From contig NZ_NKCN01000030.1 of assembly GCF_002245535.1 (NCBI RefSeq), positions 1-44,685 of the forward strand: a stretch of DNA of 44,685 bases. The letters run 5' to 3'. The notes below the pieces were generated by a model. It saw only the letters and a list, made by a program, of their open reading frames with translations, was not told the DNA's origin and did no database searches. Positions 31,776 through 40,104 of the stretch are shown piece after piece. Numbering within the stretch: position 1 is the stretch's first letter; each line of letters opens with the position of its first letter. The stretch comes from Mycobacterium lehmannii. Its GTDB lineage: Bacteria > Actinomycetota > Actinomycetes > Mycobacteriales > Mycobacteriaceae. Made by a program: the position numbers and the translations under genes.

Positions 31776-32576
31776 GTGACAGATCTGTCCCGATACGGAC
31801 CTTGGGCGGTGATCGCCGGCGGCTCCGAAGGCGTCGGCGCCCAGTTCGCCCACCAACTTGCCAGCGCGGGGTTCAACCTCGTGCTGATCGCACGCAAGCT
31901 CGATCCGCTCGAGCAGACGGCCGAGGCTTGTCGCCGCAGCGGCGTTGAGGTGCGTACCCTCGCCGTCGACCTGACCTCCCCCGACGCGCTGGAGCGCACC
32001 GTCGCGGTCACCACTGGACTGGAGGTCGGTCTGCTGATCTACAACGCCGGGGCCAACACCTGCAGCGAGCACTTCCTCGACGCTGACCTCGCCGACTTTC
32101 AGAGGGTGATTGACCTTAACGTCGGCACCATGCTCGCGATGGTGCAGCACTTCGGCCGTCCGATGCGGGACCGCCGCCGCGGCGGAATCCTGATGGTGGG
32201 GTCGATGGCGGGATACCTGGGCTCCGTGCGCCACACGGTCTACGGCGGGGTGAAGGCGTTCGGCCGGATCTTCGCCGAGAGCCTGTGGCTCGAACTGCGC
32301 GACTACGACGTCGATGTGCTCGAACTCGTCCTGGGCGTGACCCGCACACCGGCCATGGAGCGGGTGGGCCTGAACTTCGACGTGCCCGGTATGCGGGTGG
32401 CCGATCCCGCCGATGTGGCGCGAGAAGGTCTGGAGCAGTTGGCGAATGGGCCGGTCTACGTCGCGGGCGGCAACGCCGAGGATGTCGCACGTCGCAACGA
32501 CCCGGACCGCCCCAAGGTCGTGCTGCGCACGCACGAGTTCATGCAAAAGCTGCTGGGCGAGAAAGGAACCCGATGA
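31776..32576 (+). CDS. Short-chain dehydrogenase/reductase
   Basis: A 266-residue SDR. The cofactor loop is AGGSEGVGAQFA near 16-27, YNAGAN is the NAG motif, catalytic Ser lies in VGSMAGYLG and the YxxxK pair in VYGGVKAF. Such Rossmann oxidoreductases act on small alcohols or ketones, with NADP preferred when Arg follows strand 2 (VLIARK). The start is GTG at 31776-31778; ATG at 31767 is a 3-codon-longer option. It overlaps the SnoaL-like gene by ATGA, so the two may serve the same pathway. Confidence 0.9.
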   Translation: MTDLSRYGPWAVIAGGSEGVGAQFAHQLASAGFNLVLIARKLDPLEQTAEACRRSGVEVRTLAVDLTSPDALERTVAVTTGLEVGLLIYNAGANTCSEHFLDADLADFQRVIDLNVGTMLAMVQHFGRPMRDRRRGGILMVGSMAGYLGSVRHTVYGGVKAFGRIFAESLWLELRDYDVDVLELVLGVTRTPAMERVGLNFDVPGMRVADPADVAREGLEQLANGPVYVAGGNAEDVARRNDPDRPKVVLRTHEFMQKLLGEKGTR

Positions 32577-33058
32577 CCGAATTGGCGGACCTTGAGCGGC
32601 GACTTGCCCGCATCGAGGAGGAGCGCGCGATCGAACGGCTGATCGCGTCCTACGGTCCGCTGGTGGATGCCGGCGAAGCTGATGCGACGGCTGACCTTTG
32701 GGCCGACGACGGCAGCTACGACGTCGAGGGTTGGCACATGGCCAGCCGTGGCGAGGTCGCGGCGATGGTCCGCTCCGATGCGCACCAGGGTTTGATCCGT
32801 CGCGGATGCTGCCACTTCTTGAGGCCTGCTGTGGTCACGGTGGACGGCGACGACGCGGTCGCGGTCTGCGAGTCGCTGTTGGTGACGCGCCACGACGACG
32901 GTTTCGCGGTGTGGCGCGCGGGCGCCAACCACTTCCGGTTGCGCCGCGGCGACGGCCGATGGGCGATCGTCGCGCGGCGGACCCGACAACTCGACGGCAG
33001 CGCCGAGGCGCGCGAGTTGTTGACGGCGGGTGTGGCGGGGCGTCCGACGTCGGGGTGA
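32573..33058 (+). CDS. NTF2/SnoaL-like protein
   Basis: A 161-residue member of the SnoaL_4 group: ERRLARIEEERAIERLIASY, then ADLWADDGSYDVEGWHMASR and GANHFRLRRGDGRWAIVARR. These small alpha+beta barrels include dehydratases and ring-modifying enzymes. ATG at 32573 overlaps the SDR stop (ATGA), with GAAAGGA about 8 bases upstream. The SDR + SnoaL-like pair recalls steroid or polyketide modification, but the substrate cannot be named. Confidence 0.87.
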   Translation: MTELADLERRLARIEEERAIERLIASYGPLVDAGEADATADLWADDGSYDVEGWHMASRGEVAAMVRSDAHQGLIRRGCCHFLRPAVVTVDGDDAVAVCESLLVTRHDDGFAVWRAGANHFRLRRGDGRWAIVARRTRQLDGSAEARELLTAGVAGRPTSG

Positions 33059-33070
33059 CTCTCGACCGGT

Positions 33071-33130
33071 GCGAGCGACCGCGAACTGTCAAATTGTCGC
33101 GGCGTGTCGTGTGCAAACACGGCCGCTCGC
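33071..33130. ncRNA. Three-way-junction-like structured element
   Basis: Bases 33071-33077 pair with 33124-33130 (7 bp, perfect). Inside lie two hairpins: 33079-33084 with 33097-33102 (6 bp) and 33108-33112 with 33117-33121 (5 bp). The second has a GCAA tetraloop, a GNRA type on the plus strand. The element sits between convergent genes. It may be a terminator without a U-tract, a dispersed repeat or a small structured RNA; which one is unknown. Confidence 0.45.
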
Positions 33131-33151
33131 GGAGGTGTGGGGAGCGCGAGT

Positions 33152-34180
33152 TCAGGTCTGGGTGATCTCGTCCACGACGGTGTGGATGAACCGCATCTTC
33201 TCGAGCACCGGCACAGGCAGCACGAACGGGTAGAGATCTTCCTTTCCCATCGAGCGGTTGAGCATGTTCAGCGCCCACGACAGCGGGAGCCACATCTCGA
33301 TGATCGCATCGAAGCTGCTCGGCCCCAAGACCTTTCGCTCGAACGTCGCCGCCGCGGGCGCGACCCCGAACGCGGCGGCGGTATCGAGGGTGTCGCGGAT
33401 GTGCAGGTAGTGGGCGAAGGTCTCCGCCCAGTCTTCGGCCGGGTGCATGGTGGCGTATGACGAGACGTAGCTGTCCTCCCAGTTCGGGGGTGGACCGTCG
33501 TTGTAATGGCGGTCCAGAGCGGCTTGGTAATCGGCGTCGGGGTCGCCGAACAACTCACGGAACCGGGCGTCGTAGTCGGGTGACACGCTGACCAGGCGGT
33601 AGTAGTAATAGTGCCCGACCTCGTGGCGGAAGTGGCCGAGCAGGGTGCGGTACGGCTCGTCCATCGCCTTGCGCAACTGCTCGCGGTGCACGTCGTCGCC
33701 CTCGGCGAGATCCAAAGTGATGACACCGTTTTCGTGACCGGTGAACACCTTCTGGTGTTCGCTCGACAACAGGTCGAAGGCCAGGCCATAGTCGGGGTCT
33801 TCGTCACGGCCCACGATCGGCAGCTTGAGTTCGTGCAGTTCGGCCAATAACCGCCGCTTGGCGCGCTCGGCGTCGGCGAACGCCGCGAGCGCCTTGGTGT
33901 CGGAATCCTGCGGCCGGGTGCGGGTGAGGGTGCATGCCTCACACAGCTTGTGGACCGGGGCTTTCTCCACCAGCCAGTTGCATTCCGCCAGATGCATATT
34001 CGCGCACAGCTGATACTTCTCGCCGCCGACGAAGCCGGCGTGGTTCTGCTCGTCGCCGGTGGCGATGACCAGTAGCGCCATGTCATCGAGCGAAAAACCC
34101 AGCGGCCGCCCGCACGACAGGCACAGTGAGTTCTCGAAGGCGAGGCGCTGTCCGCAGTTGGGGCACAGGAAGTCACGCAT
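33152..34180 (-). CDS. Zinc-ribbon metallopeptidase (Rv2568c type, Peptidase_Mx-like)
   Basis: A 342-residue protein. An N-terminal zinc ribbon uses CPNCG and CLSCG (about 6-26), and further Cys/His (CANMHLAECNW, CEACTLTR) may bind a second zinc. HFRHEVGHYYYYRL near residue 190 holds the HExxH metalloprotease motif. EDWAETFAHYLHIRDTLDT probably gives the third ligand (Glu/His). No signal peptide, so it is intracellular. ATG at 34178-34180 overlaps the transglutaminase stop by 8 bases. It is the last gene of the ATP-grasp operon; cleavage of a tagged or modified peptide is a reasonable inference. Confidence 0.88.
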   Translation of the reverse strand: MRDFLCPNCGQRLAFENSLCLSCGRPLGFSLDDMALLVIATGDEQNHAGFVGGEKYQLCANMHLAECNWLVEKAPVHKLCEACTLTRTRPQDSDTKALAAFADAERAKRRLLAELHELKLPIVGRDEDPDYGLAFDLLSSEHQKVFTGHENGVITLDLAEGDDVHREQLRKAMDEPYRTLLGHFRHEVGHYYYYRLVSVSPDYDARFRELFGDPDADYQAALDRHYNDGPPPNWEDSYVSSYATMHPAEDWAETFAHYLHIRDTLDTAAAFGVAPAAATFERKVLGPSSFDAIIEMWLPLSWALNMLNRSMGKEDLYPFVLPVPVLEKMRFIHTVVDEITQT

Positions 34181-35105
34181 GCAACACTCCCCCCTCGAAC
34201 GGTTCGACGTCGACGGAGACGTCGATCTCGCTGCTCTGCGACTCGGTGTAGATGATGCCGCGCAACGGCGGGACGTCGGCGTAATCGCGGCCGTACCCGA
34301 CGGTGATGTAACGCTCGTCAACCATCTGGTCGTTGGTGGGATCCAGACCCAGCCATTGGTTCTGCGGTGTCCACACGGCGGCCCACGCGTGGGTCGCATC
34401 GATACCGATCATCCGTTCCTTCCCGGGCGGCGGATCGGTTGCCAGATAACCCGACACATAACTGGCGGCCAACCCGTTGGCGCGCAGGCAGGCGATGGCC
34501 AGCCGTGCGAAGTCCTGACATACCCCTTCGCGTGCCGCCAAAACCTGGCTGACCGCAGTGGACACCGTCGTCGACCCCGAGCGGTAGGTGAAATCGGAAT
34601 ATATGCGGTGCGTCAGGTCTTCCAGCGCGTCGATCAACGGTCGTTCCGGCTCGAAACTGGCTGCCGCGTAATCGCGTAAGGCCGGCGTGATCTCGGGCGG
34701 CTGCAGGTCGAGGGTGAACTCGGTCGCCAACGCGGCGTCCACACCGACCGGGCGGGCGATCTCCCACGGCGCCAGCGCCGAACCGGCCCCGTACAGCGTG
34801 GGGGGCGGTGGGTCGACTTCGACCACCGACCGGCTAGTCACCGTCAGCGCCCGGTGGCGTTCGGTCACGTGGAAGTATGAGCTGATGTTGCCGTAGACGT
34901 CGCGGCTGGTGGAGCTGTCCGCGGCCGGTGGATCGATCTCGAGCTCGTGCGACAGGCAGCGCTGACGGGCCGTGTCCCGCGGGGCGAGGAAGCCACGGCC
35001 GTAGGAACTGGTGACATCGGCGGCGTAGCGGTACACGGTGCGGTGCGTGATGCGGTAGGTGCGGCTGGCCGCCGACGAGGTCGGGCCGTCGGGGAACGCG
35101 GTCAC
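34173..35105 (-). CDS. Transglutaminase-like cysteine peptidase
   Basis: A 310-residue protein. A beta-rich N-terminal domain (RTYRITHRTVYRYAADVTSS, then LSHELEIDPP) is followed by the papain-like transglutaminase core. The triad is Cys in AREGVCQDFARLAI, His in DATHAWAAVW and Asp in GLDPTNDQ. In M. tuberculosis this is Rv2569c. The start is GTG at 35103-35105, overlapping the ATP-grasp stop as GTGA. The family usually hydrolyses amide bonds; in ATP-grasp neighbourhoods it is predicted to remove or exchange peptide modifications. Confidence 0.92.
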   Translation of the reverse strand: MTAFPDGPTSSAASRTYRITHRTVYRYAADVTSSYGRGFLAPRDTARQRCLSHELEIDPPAADSSTSRDVYGNISSYFHVTERHRALTVTSRSVVEVDPPPPTLYGAGSALAPWEIARPVGVDAALATEFTLDLQPPEITPALRDYAAASFEPERPLIDALEDLTHRIYSDFTYRSGSTTVSTAVSQVLAAREGVCQDFARLAIACLRANGLAASYVSGYLATDPPPGKERMIGIDATHAWAAVWTPQNQWLGLDPTNDQMVDERYITVGYGRDYADVPPLRGIIYTESQSSEIDVSVDVEPFEGGVLHA

Positions 35106-37762
35106 GGCATCAGCCTCCGCTCGTCCGGGCCCCACAGGTGTTGCATGCCTCCAGGCAGCGACAGATGGGTCGCCGTGATCACGGTCGCCAGTTCACGGAG
35201 ATCTGCGTGCATTCCGTCGAGCAGCTCAGCCAACTCGACCCGCCTGCCGTCGACGATCTCCTCGAGATCGTCGGGGTCGAGTCGCCGTAGCCGCGTCGCG
35301 ATCTCGTCGACCATCCGCTCGGGTCGCGACGAACCCGACGACCCGGGCAACGCCTTGAGGCCCGCGCGCAGCCGCTCCAGCTGGTAGGCCAGCGAGCGTG
35401 GGTTGTCGGCGTCGAACAGCACCAGGTCGGCGACCGCGGACATGCTGACCTTTCCGAACATCCGGCGCCGGTAGATGACTGACGACTCGCACACCACCAG
35501 AGTCGATTCGGTGATGGCCTGCTCGGCGCCCGGAGTACGGGCGGTGGTGAGCGTCGCGCTCAGCAGCGCGGTGAGGTTCAGGCCGCGTTCGATGCGCTTG
35601 CCGATGTCCATCATCGTCCAGCTGACATCGCGGATCATCGACTCCGCCGCCACACCGGACAGCGCCAGCATGCCCGCGAGGGTCAGACTGGCCGTCGCGG
35701 TGAGGAACGCCTCGCCCTCGGCCTGCGAATCGGGCGGCTCGTCGGCGGGACGGCCGGCCGACGACGCTGGTGGATGAAGCAGCGCCCGTTCCACAGCGGC
35801 CAGCACCATCCAGGTGTCGTTGGACATCTGGTCGCGCACCGAGCGGGTGAGCAGTCCGAGGCGTTCGACGGACTGCGCCAGCGATCCCGGGCGGTACCGG
35901 TCCGCGGTCAGCGACCACAGGGTGGACTGTGCGGTGGCGACCATCTCCGCGTCGTCGCCGTCGGCGCCGGTGTCGGTACCGGTCTGGTGGCCCAGCGCGG
36001 CCAGCAACACCGGCACGCATTCGCTGCCGTCCATGTCCCGGCGGTAATGAAATTCGTGGTAGCGCTCCCTGGTCACCGTGAGCAGCCGTGCCATGTGCTC
36101 GGCGCGTTCGGCGTAGCGTCCCACCCAGAACATGTCGGCCAGTACGCGCGGCGAGCTCACCGCGCGCGTCGGGCTCGGTCGGACCGCGGACAATTCGACC
36201 GGCGGCACCCGCTCCACGGTGACCCGCTCCGGTGCCCGAACCCAGACATCCTTGGCGGCAACGGTGTTCAGTGTGTACGCCGCATCGCCCGGTGCCAGCA
36301 CGTAGCCGAGGCCGCCGATCATGGGCGCATAGCCACCGCGCTGAGCGACCGTGAACAGACGCATACCGACATTGGTCGCCGACAGGCCACCTGAGCCGAC
36401 AACGCTTGGTGCAGAGGAGAACTGAGGCAGCTCCTGGCCGACCCACTGCCACGGTGTGGCCTCGATGCACTCGGTGAGCTGCCTGCGCTGATCGGCCGAC
36501 AGGGCGGGGCCGACGATCCCACGGCCGCCGGCCACCGGTCTGATCAACAGCGACGACAGGTGGGCGAGAAGATGCGAGCGTTCGGTGCTGATGCCACCCC
36601 AGTACATCGTCGCGGTATCGAGCATCGGTGCCTCGCCGAGCAGTTGTTGCGAGAGTTCGGGCAAAAACCGTTGCAGTCCGGGGCTTTCGAGGACGCCGCT
36701 GCCCAACGTGTTGACAACCGCTACCGTGCCGCGGCGAAGCGCCTCGACGAGGCCGACGACCCCGATTCGTGAGTCCGAACGCAGATCCAGCGGATCGACG
36801 AAGTCCGCGTCCACCCGGCGCAGCACGACGTCGACACGCTTGAGCGTTCCCATCGAGCGCATCCACAGCTTGCCGTCACGCACGACCAAGTCGGCACTCT
36901 CCACCAGCGGGAAGCCCAGCACGCTGGCCAGGTACGCCTGATCGAAGGCTGTCTCGGAGTGGATGCCCGGGCTGAGCACCACCACAGTGGGTTCCTCGGC
37001 CGACTCGGGGGCGGCGTCAATGAGCGCCAGTCGCAGCGCCTGGGCCCACGGGGACGCCGGTCGCGGGCCGATCCTTTCGTAGAGGTCGGGAACCGCATGC
37101 GCGACGACGCGCCGGTCCGCCAGCGCGTAACCCGCCCCCGAGGGTGCCTGTGTCCAGTCGGCGTTGACACGGAAGCCGCCGTCGGCGCCGCGACTGACAT
37201 CGCAGCCGTGCAGGAACAGCTGGTGGCGGCCGGGGACGTCGATGCCTCGCGCGGCCCGCACGTAGCCCGGATGGGCGAAGACAAGCGGGGCCGGCAGCAC
37301 GCCGCTGGTGATCGACAGCTGAGGCCCGTACAGGTCGGTGAGGACCGCGTCGAGGAGTCGGGAGCGCTGCAGCAGACCGGGTTCCAGCACGTTCCACTCG
37401 TCGGCCGAGACCACAAGCGGCAGCGCGTCGAGATGCCACGGCCCCGGTTCGGTGGGCTCGTGACCGTGGGGGCCGGCCTGACCGAGCACCGAACCGCGCC
37501 TGTCGACCTGGACATAGGTGATGCCGTCGTTGTCGACCAGGCTGCGCACCACGTCACGCAGCTGGGCCAGACCGGGGCGGCCGCGCTCGGCGACGCAGTC
37601 GGCCACGTCCTGCCACCCCGGACGGATTTCGCCTGCGGCGCCGACGAACTCGTCGTAGCCGCTGCCCGCGCCCGGTCGCACGTCGAACAGCGCCTGCTGA
37701 ATGCGTGCGGTGCGGTACCTGCCCAGCAGGTCGTCGGGGATGTTCGGTGCCGGTAGTGCCAT
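35102..37762 (-). CDS. Circularly permuted ATP-grasp / alpha-E fusion protein (Rv2567 type)
   Basis: An 886-residue protein joining two modules. Residues about 1-500 are the circularly permuted ATP-grasp (DUF404/DUF407) with DVSRGADGGFRVNADWTQAP, GPRPASPWAQALRLALIDA and VLSPGIHSETAFDQAYLA. Residues about 560-886 are the helical alpha-E (DUF403) domain with DMFWVGRYAERAEHMARLL and VCESSVIYRRRMFG. ATP-grasp enzymes form amide bonds through acyl phosphates. The fused form is as in Rv2567 (884 residues); many bacteria have two genes. ATG at 37760-37762. It leads the operon with a transglutaminase and zinc peptidase; the substrate is unknown. Confidence 0.93.
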   Translation of the reverse strand: MALPAPNIPDDLLGRYRTARIQQALFDVRPGAGSGYDEFVGAAGEIRPGWQDVADCVAERGRPGLAQLRDVVRSLVDNDGITYVQVDRRGSVLGQAGPHGHEPTEPGPWHLDALPLVVSADEWNVLEPGLLQRSRLLDAVLTDLYGPQLSITSGVLPAPLVFAHPGYVRAARGIDVPGRHQLFLHGCDVSRGADGGFRVNADWTQAPSGAGYALADRRVVAHAVPDLYERIGPRPASPWAQALRLALIDAAPESAEEPTVVVLSPGIHSETAFDQAYLASVLGFPLVESADLVVRDGKLWMRSMGTLKRVDVVLRRVDADFVDPLDLRSDSRIGVVGLVEALRRGTVAVVNTLGSGVLESPGLQRFLPELSQQLLGEAPMLDTATMYWGGISTERSHLLAHLSSLLIRPVAGGRGIVGPALSADQRRQLTECIEATPWQWVGQELPQFSSAPSVVGSGGLSATNVGMRLFTVAQRGGYAPMIGGLGYVLAPGDAAYTLNTVAAKDVWVRAPERVTVERVPPVELSAVRPSPTRAVSSPRVLADMFWVGRYAERAEHMARLLTVTRERYHEFHYRRDMDGSECVPVLLAALGHQTGTDTGADGDDAEMVATAQSTLWSLTADRYRPGSLAQSVERLGLLTRSVRDQMSNDTWMVLAAVERALLHPPASSAGRPADEPPDSQAEGEAFLTATASLTLAGMLALSGVAAESMIRDVSWTMMDIGKRIERGLNLTALLSATLTTARTPGAEQAITESTLVVCESSVIYRRRMFGKVSMSAVADLVLFDADNPRSLAYQLERLRAGLKALPGSSGSSRPERMVDEIATRLRRLDPDDLEEIVDGRRVELAELLDGMHADLRELATVITATHLSLPGGMQHLWGPDERRLMP

Positions 37763-37826
37763 CAGTGCAGAACGGTAACCGGTCAGCCCGGGATACGGCG
37801 CGGTGCGCTGTGCCGGCGATCGAGGC

Positions 37827-38294
37827 TCACCCCTCCAGCCGCACCGCCAGTTCCTCCAGCGGTACGCGGTGACCGTGGGCGCACCGGATCTCGACGGTGG
37901 CCTCGGCGCCGCACCCCCGGTGCGCAAGGCGCAACGGCGTGCGGTTGGGCAGATGGCGCCGGCCCCACTCGAACATCGCCCAGACCACCGGCATGAACTC
38001 GCGGCCGGCCTCGGTGAGCACGTACTCGTCGCGGCTGCGCTGGCCCGGCTCCTGATAGGGCTGCCGCTCCAGCAGACCGGCCTCAACCAGGTCCGAAAGT
38101 CGGGCCGCCGCGGCCGCTTTGGTGATACCGACCCGGCGCCAGAAGTCTTCGAAGCGGGTGGTGCCGTAGTAAGCCTCGCGCATGATGAGCATCGCCGATT
38201 TGGTGCCCAGCACCGCCATCGTCTTCTCGATCGGGCACTCCCCGACCGCCGACCACGCGTCCCGGTCGGCCAGCCTCCCCTGCAGAACTGTCAT
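37827..38294 (-). CDS. HxlR-family transcriptional regulator
   Basis: A 155-residue winged-helix regulator: CPIEKTMAVLGTKSAMLIMR near the N-terminus (CPxxxxxxxxxGxK), FEDFWRRVGITKAAAAARLS for the recognition region and YVLTEAGREFMPVVWAMFEW. HxlR proteins often sense electrophiles or aldehydes through the N-terminal Cys. ATG at 38292-38294 is used; a GTG at 38303 has its purine-rich region too close. It diverges from the thiolase gene across a 94-base region with strong dyads and probably controls it and itself. Confidence 0.9.
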   Translation of the reverse strand: MTVLQGRLADRDAWSAVGECPIEKTMAVLGTKSAMLIMREAYYGTTRFEDFWRRVGITKAAAAARLSDLVEAGLLERQPYQEPGQRSRDEYVLTEAGREFMPVVWAMFEWGRRHLPNRTPLRLAHRGCGAEATVEIRCAHGHRVPLEELAVRLEG

Positions 38295-38321
38295 GGAATT
38301 CACCCTACCCCTGAGTTGTTC

Positions 38322-38356
38322 TATCTATACCTAGCTGGTATAGCTGGGTATAGATA
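38322..38356. promoter_or_regulatory. Nested operator between HxlR and thiolase genes
   Basis: TATCTATACC (38322-38331) and GGTATAGATA (38347-38356) are perfect 10-bp inverted repeats. Between them ATACC-TAGCT-GGTAT (38327-38341) forms a second dyad, and GGTATAG is tandemly repeated. The AT-rich sequence also contains TATAGAT-type -10 candidates. Two adjacent HxlR dimer sites are a natural reading. Confidence 0.6.
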
Positions 38357-38388
38357 AGTTCACTCAGCGTGGAGGGTAGGAGGCAGCA

Positions 38389-39570
38389 ATGTCCGGATTC
38401 TCAGGTCGGGACGCCGTCATCGTCGGAGCGGTACGCACACCGGTCGGAAAGGGCAAGCAGAACGGCGCGCTGCACGATGTGCTACCCGTTGACCTGCTCG
38501 CGCACAGTCTCAAGGAACTGGTGGCCAGGACCGGCATCGACCCGGTACAGATCGACGACGTCATCGCCGGGGCGGTCACCCAGGTCGGCGACCAAGCGGT
38601 CAACATTGCGCGCAACGCGCTACTCGGCGCGGGGTTCCCCGAATCGGTACCGGGTACGACGGTCGACCGACAGTGCGGCAGCAGCCAACAGGCCATCCAC
38701 TTCGCCGCCCAGGGCGTCATCTCGGGCGCCTACGACATCGTTGTCGCCGCCGGGGTGGAGTCGATGTCGCGAGCGCCGATGGGTTCCAGCGTGCTGCCCG
38801 GCAGCGATCCGTTCGGCGCGATGGCGCAGCGCTACCCCGAAGGCCTTGTGCCGCAGGGCATCAGCGCGGAGTTGATCGCCGCGAAGTGGGGTCTGTCGCG
38901 CCAACAGCTCGACGAGTTCTCGGCGGGCAGCCATGAGAAGGCCGCGACCGCGACCAAGGAGGGCCGGTTCGACGACGAACTGATCCCGATCGCCGGTCTC
39001 ACCACCGACGAGATCATTCGGCCGGGCACGACCGTCGACACGCTCGCCGCGCTGAAGCCGGCGTTCTACAACCCCGCCTACGAGCAGCGGTTCCCGCAGA
39101 TCGGCTGGGAGATCACCCCGGGCAACTCGTCGCCATTGTCCGATGGCAGCGCCGCGGTGCTGATCACCACCAGCGAGGTGGCCGCGCGGCTGGGGCTGCG
39201 TCCGCTCGCCCGGATCCACTCGATGACCGTCGTCGGCTCCGATCCGCTCTACATGCTGACCGGTGTCATCCCGGCAACGGAGAAGGTGCTGCAGCGCGCC
39301 GGGCTCACCCTCGCCGACATCGACCTGTTCGAGGTCAACGAGGCGTTCGCGCCCGTCGTCCTGGCGTGGGCGCACGACACCGGAGCCGATCTCGCCAAGA
39401 CGAACGTCAACGGCGGCGCGATCGCGATCGGTCACCCGCTCGGTGCGTCCGGTGCTCGGATCATGACCACCCTCGTCAACGCACTGGAACAGCGCGGCGG
39501 ACGGTATGCGCTGCAAACGATGTGTGAGGGCGGCGGCATGGCCAACGCCACCATCGTCGAGCGCCTCTGA
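38389..39570 (+). CDS. Acetyl-CoA acyltransferase (thiolase)
   Basis: A 393-residue thiolase. The nucleophilic Cys lies in TVDRQCGSSQQAIHFAAQG near residue 90. The His of NEAFAP (HxE-type loop) and of GGAIAIGHPLGASGAR and the second Cys in MCEGGGMANA complete the active site. It cleaves or forms 3-oxoacyl-CoA in fatty acid, sterol or branched-chain degradation; the exact chain length cannot be read. ATG at 38389 has AGGAGG 5 bases upstream. The HxlR gene is divergent; a hairpin terminator follows. Confidence 0.93.
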   Translation: MSGFSGRDAVIVGAVRTPVGKGKQNGALHDVLPVDLLAHSLKELVARTGIDPVQIDDVIAGAVTQVGDQAVNIARNALLGAGFPESVPGTTVDRQCGSSQQAIHFAAQGVISGAYDIVVAAGVESMSRAPMGSSVLPGSDPFGAMAQRYPEGLVPQGISAELIAAKWGLSRQQLDEFSAGSHEKAATATKEGRFDDELIPIAGLTTDEIIRPGTTVDTLAALKPAFYNPAYEQRFPQIGWEITPGNSSPLSDGSAAVLITTSEVAARLGLRPLARIHSMTVVGSDPLYMLTGVIPATEKVLQRAGLTLADIDLFEVNEAFAPVVLAWAHDTGADLAKTNVNGGAIAIGHPLGASGARIMTTLVNALEQRGGRYALQTMCEGGGMANATIVERL

Positions 39571-39577
39571 ACCGGGC

Positions 39578-39626
39578 GACTTGGGTGTAGTTGGTCGCGC
39601 TGACCGCGCTCAACTACGCCGAAGTC
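39578..39626. terminator. Bidirectional hairpin terminator
   Basis: Bases 39578-39593 and 39611-39626 form a 16-bp stem with one mismatch and one wobble, around a 17-base loop. It fills the gap between the convergent thiolase and F420-type reductase genes and reaches into the stop codon of the latter. No U-tract follows, as usual for mycobacteria. Confidence 0.78.
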
Positions 39627-40047
39627 ACGCCCTGGCGAGCTCGAAGACCGGGATGACCCGGCTCGTCTTCGCTTGGTACTCGGCGAACACCGGCGCATAC
39701 TCGACCAGCTTCGGGTAGAGCTCGTCGCGCTCATGGTGCGGCAGCTCCCGAGCGGTGGCGTCGTAATCGGTGGTCCCGATTTCGACGTGGACCTTCGGAT
39801 TCGCCCGGAGGTTGTGCGCCCACGCTGGATCTTTGTCGGAACCGGCGTAGGAGCCGACGATGTAGATCCTGTCCTCGAGTCGGAGGTACGCCAGCGGTGA
39901 CACCCGCGGTTGACCTGACTTCGCGCCGGTGGTGTGCAGCAACAGGAGGTTTCCGCCCTCGAACGGCCCGCCGACCTTCCCGCCGTTGGCGCGGAACTCA
40001 TCGACGATGCCTGCGTTGAAGTCCTTGATGTTGGAGATCTCGGTCAC
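39625..40047 (-). CDS. Deazaflavin (F420)-dependent nitroreductase-like protein
   Basis: A 140-residue split-barrel protein of the DDN/F420 reductase group. LLLLHTTGAKSGQPRVSPLA at about 34-53 and AYLRLEDRIYIVGSYAGSDK are signature stretches, followed by PAWAHNLRANPKVHVEIG. DDN of M. tuberculosis activates pretomanid; other members reduce quinones or unknown substrates with F420H2. The start is GTG at 40045-40047 with GGAGAGG close upstream. Confidence 0.9.
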   Translation of the reverse strand: MTEISNIKDFNAGIVDEFRANGGKVGGPFEGGNLLLLHTTGAKSGQPRVSPLAYLRLEDRIYIVGSYAGSDKDPAWAHNLRANPKVHVEIGTTDYDATARELPHHERDELYPKLVEYAPVFAEYQAKTSRVIPVFELARA

Positions 40048-40090
40048 TCCCTCTCCAAGTGCCGGCGGACGCCCCCGTATTCCGCATCCG

Positions 40091-40096
40091 CATAAT
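40091..40096 (+). promoter_or_regulatory. Candidate -10 box for a leaderless SDR mRNA
   Basis: CATAAT differs from TATAAT by one base and ends 8 bases before the ATG at 40105. There is no SD in between. Confidence 0.4.
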
Positions 40097-40104
40097 CGAC
40101 GACC

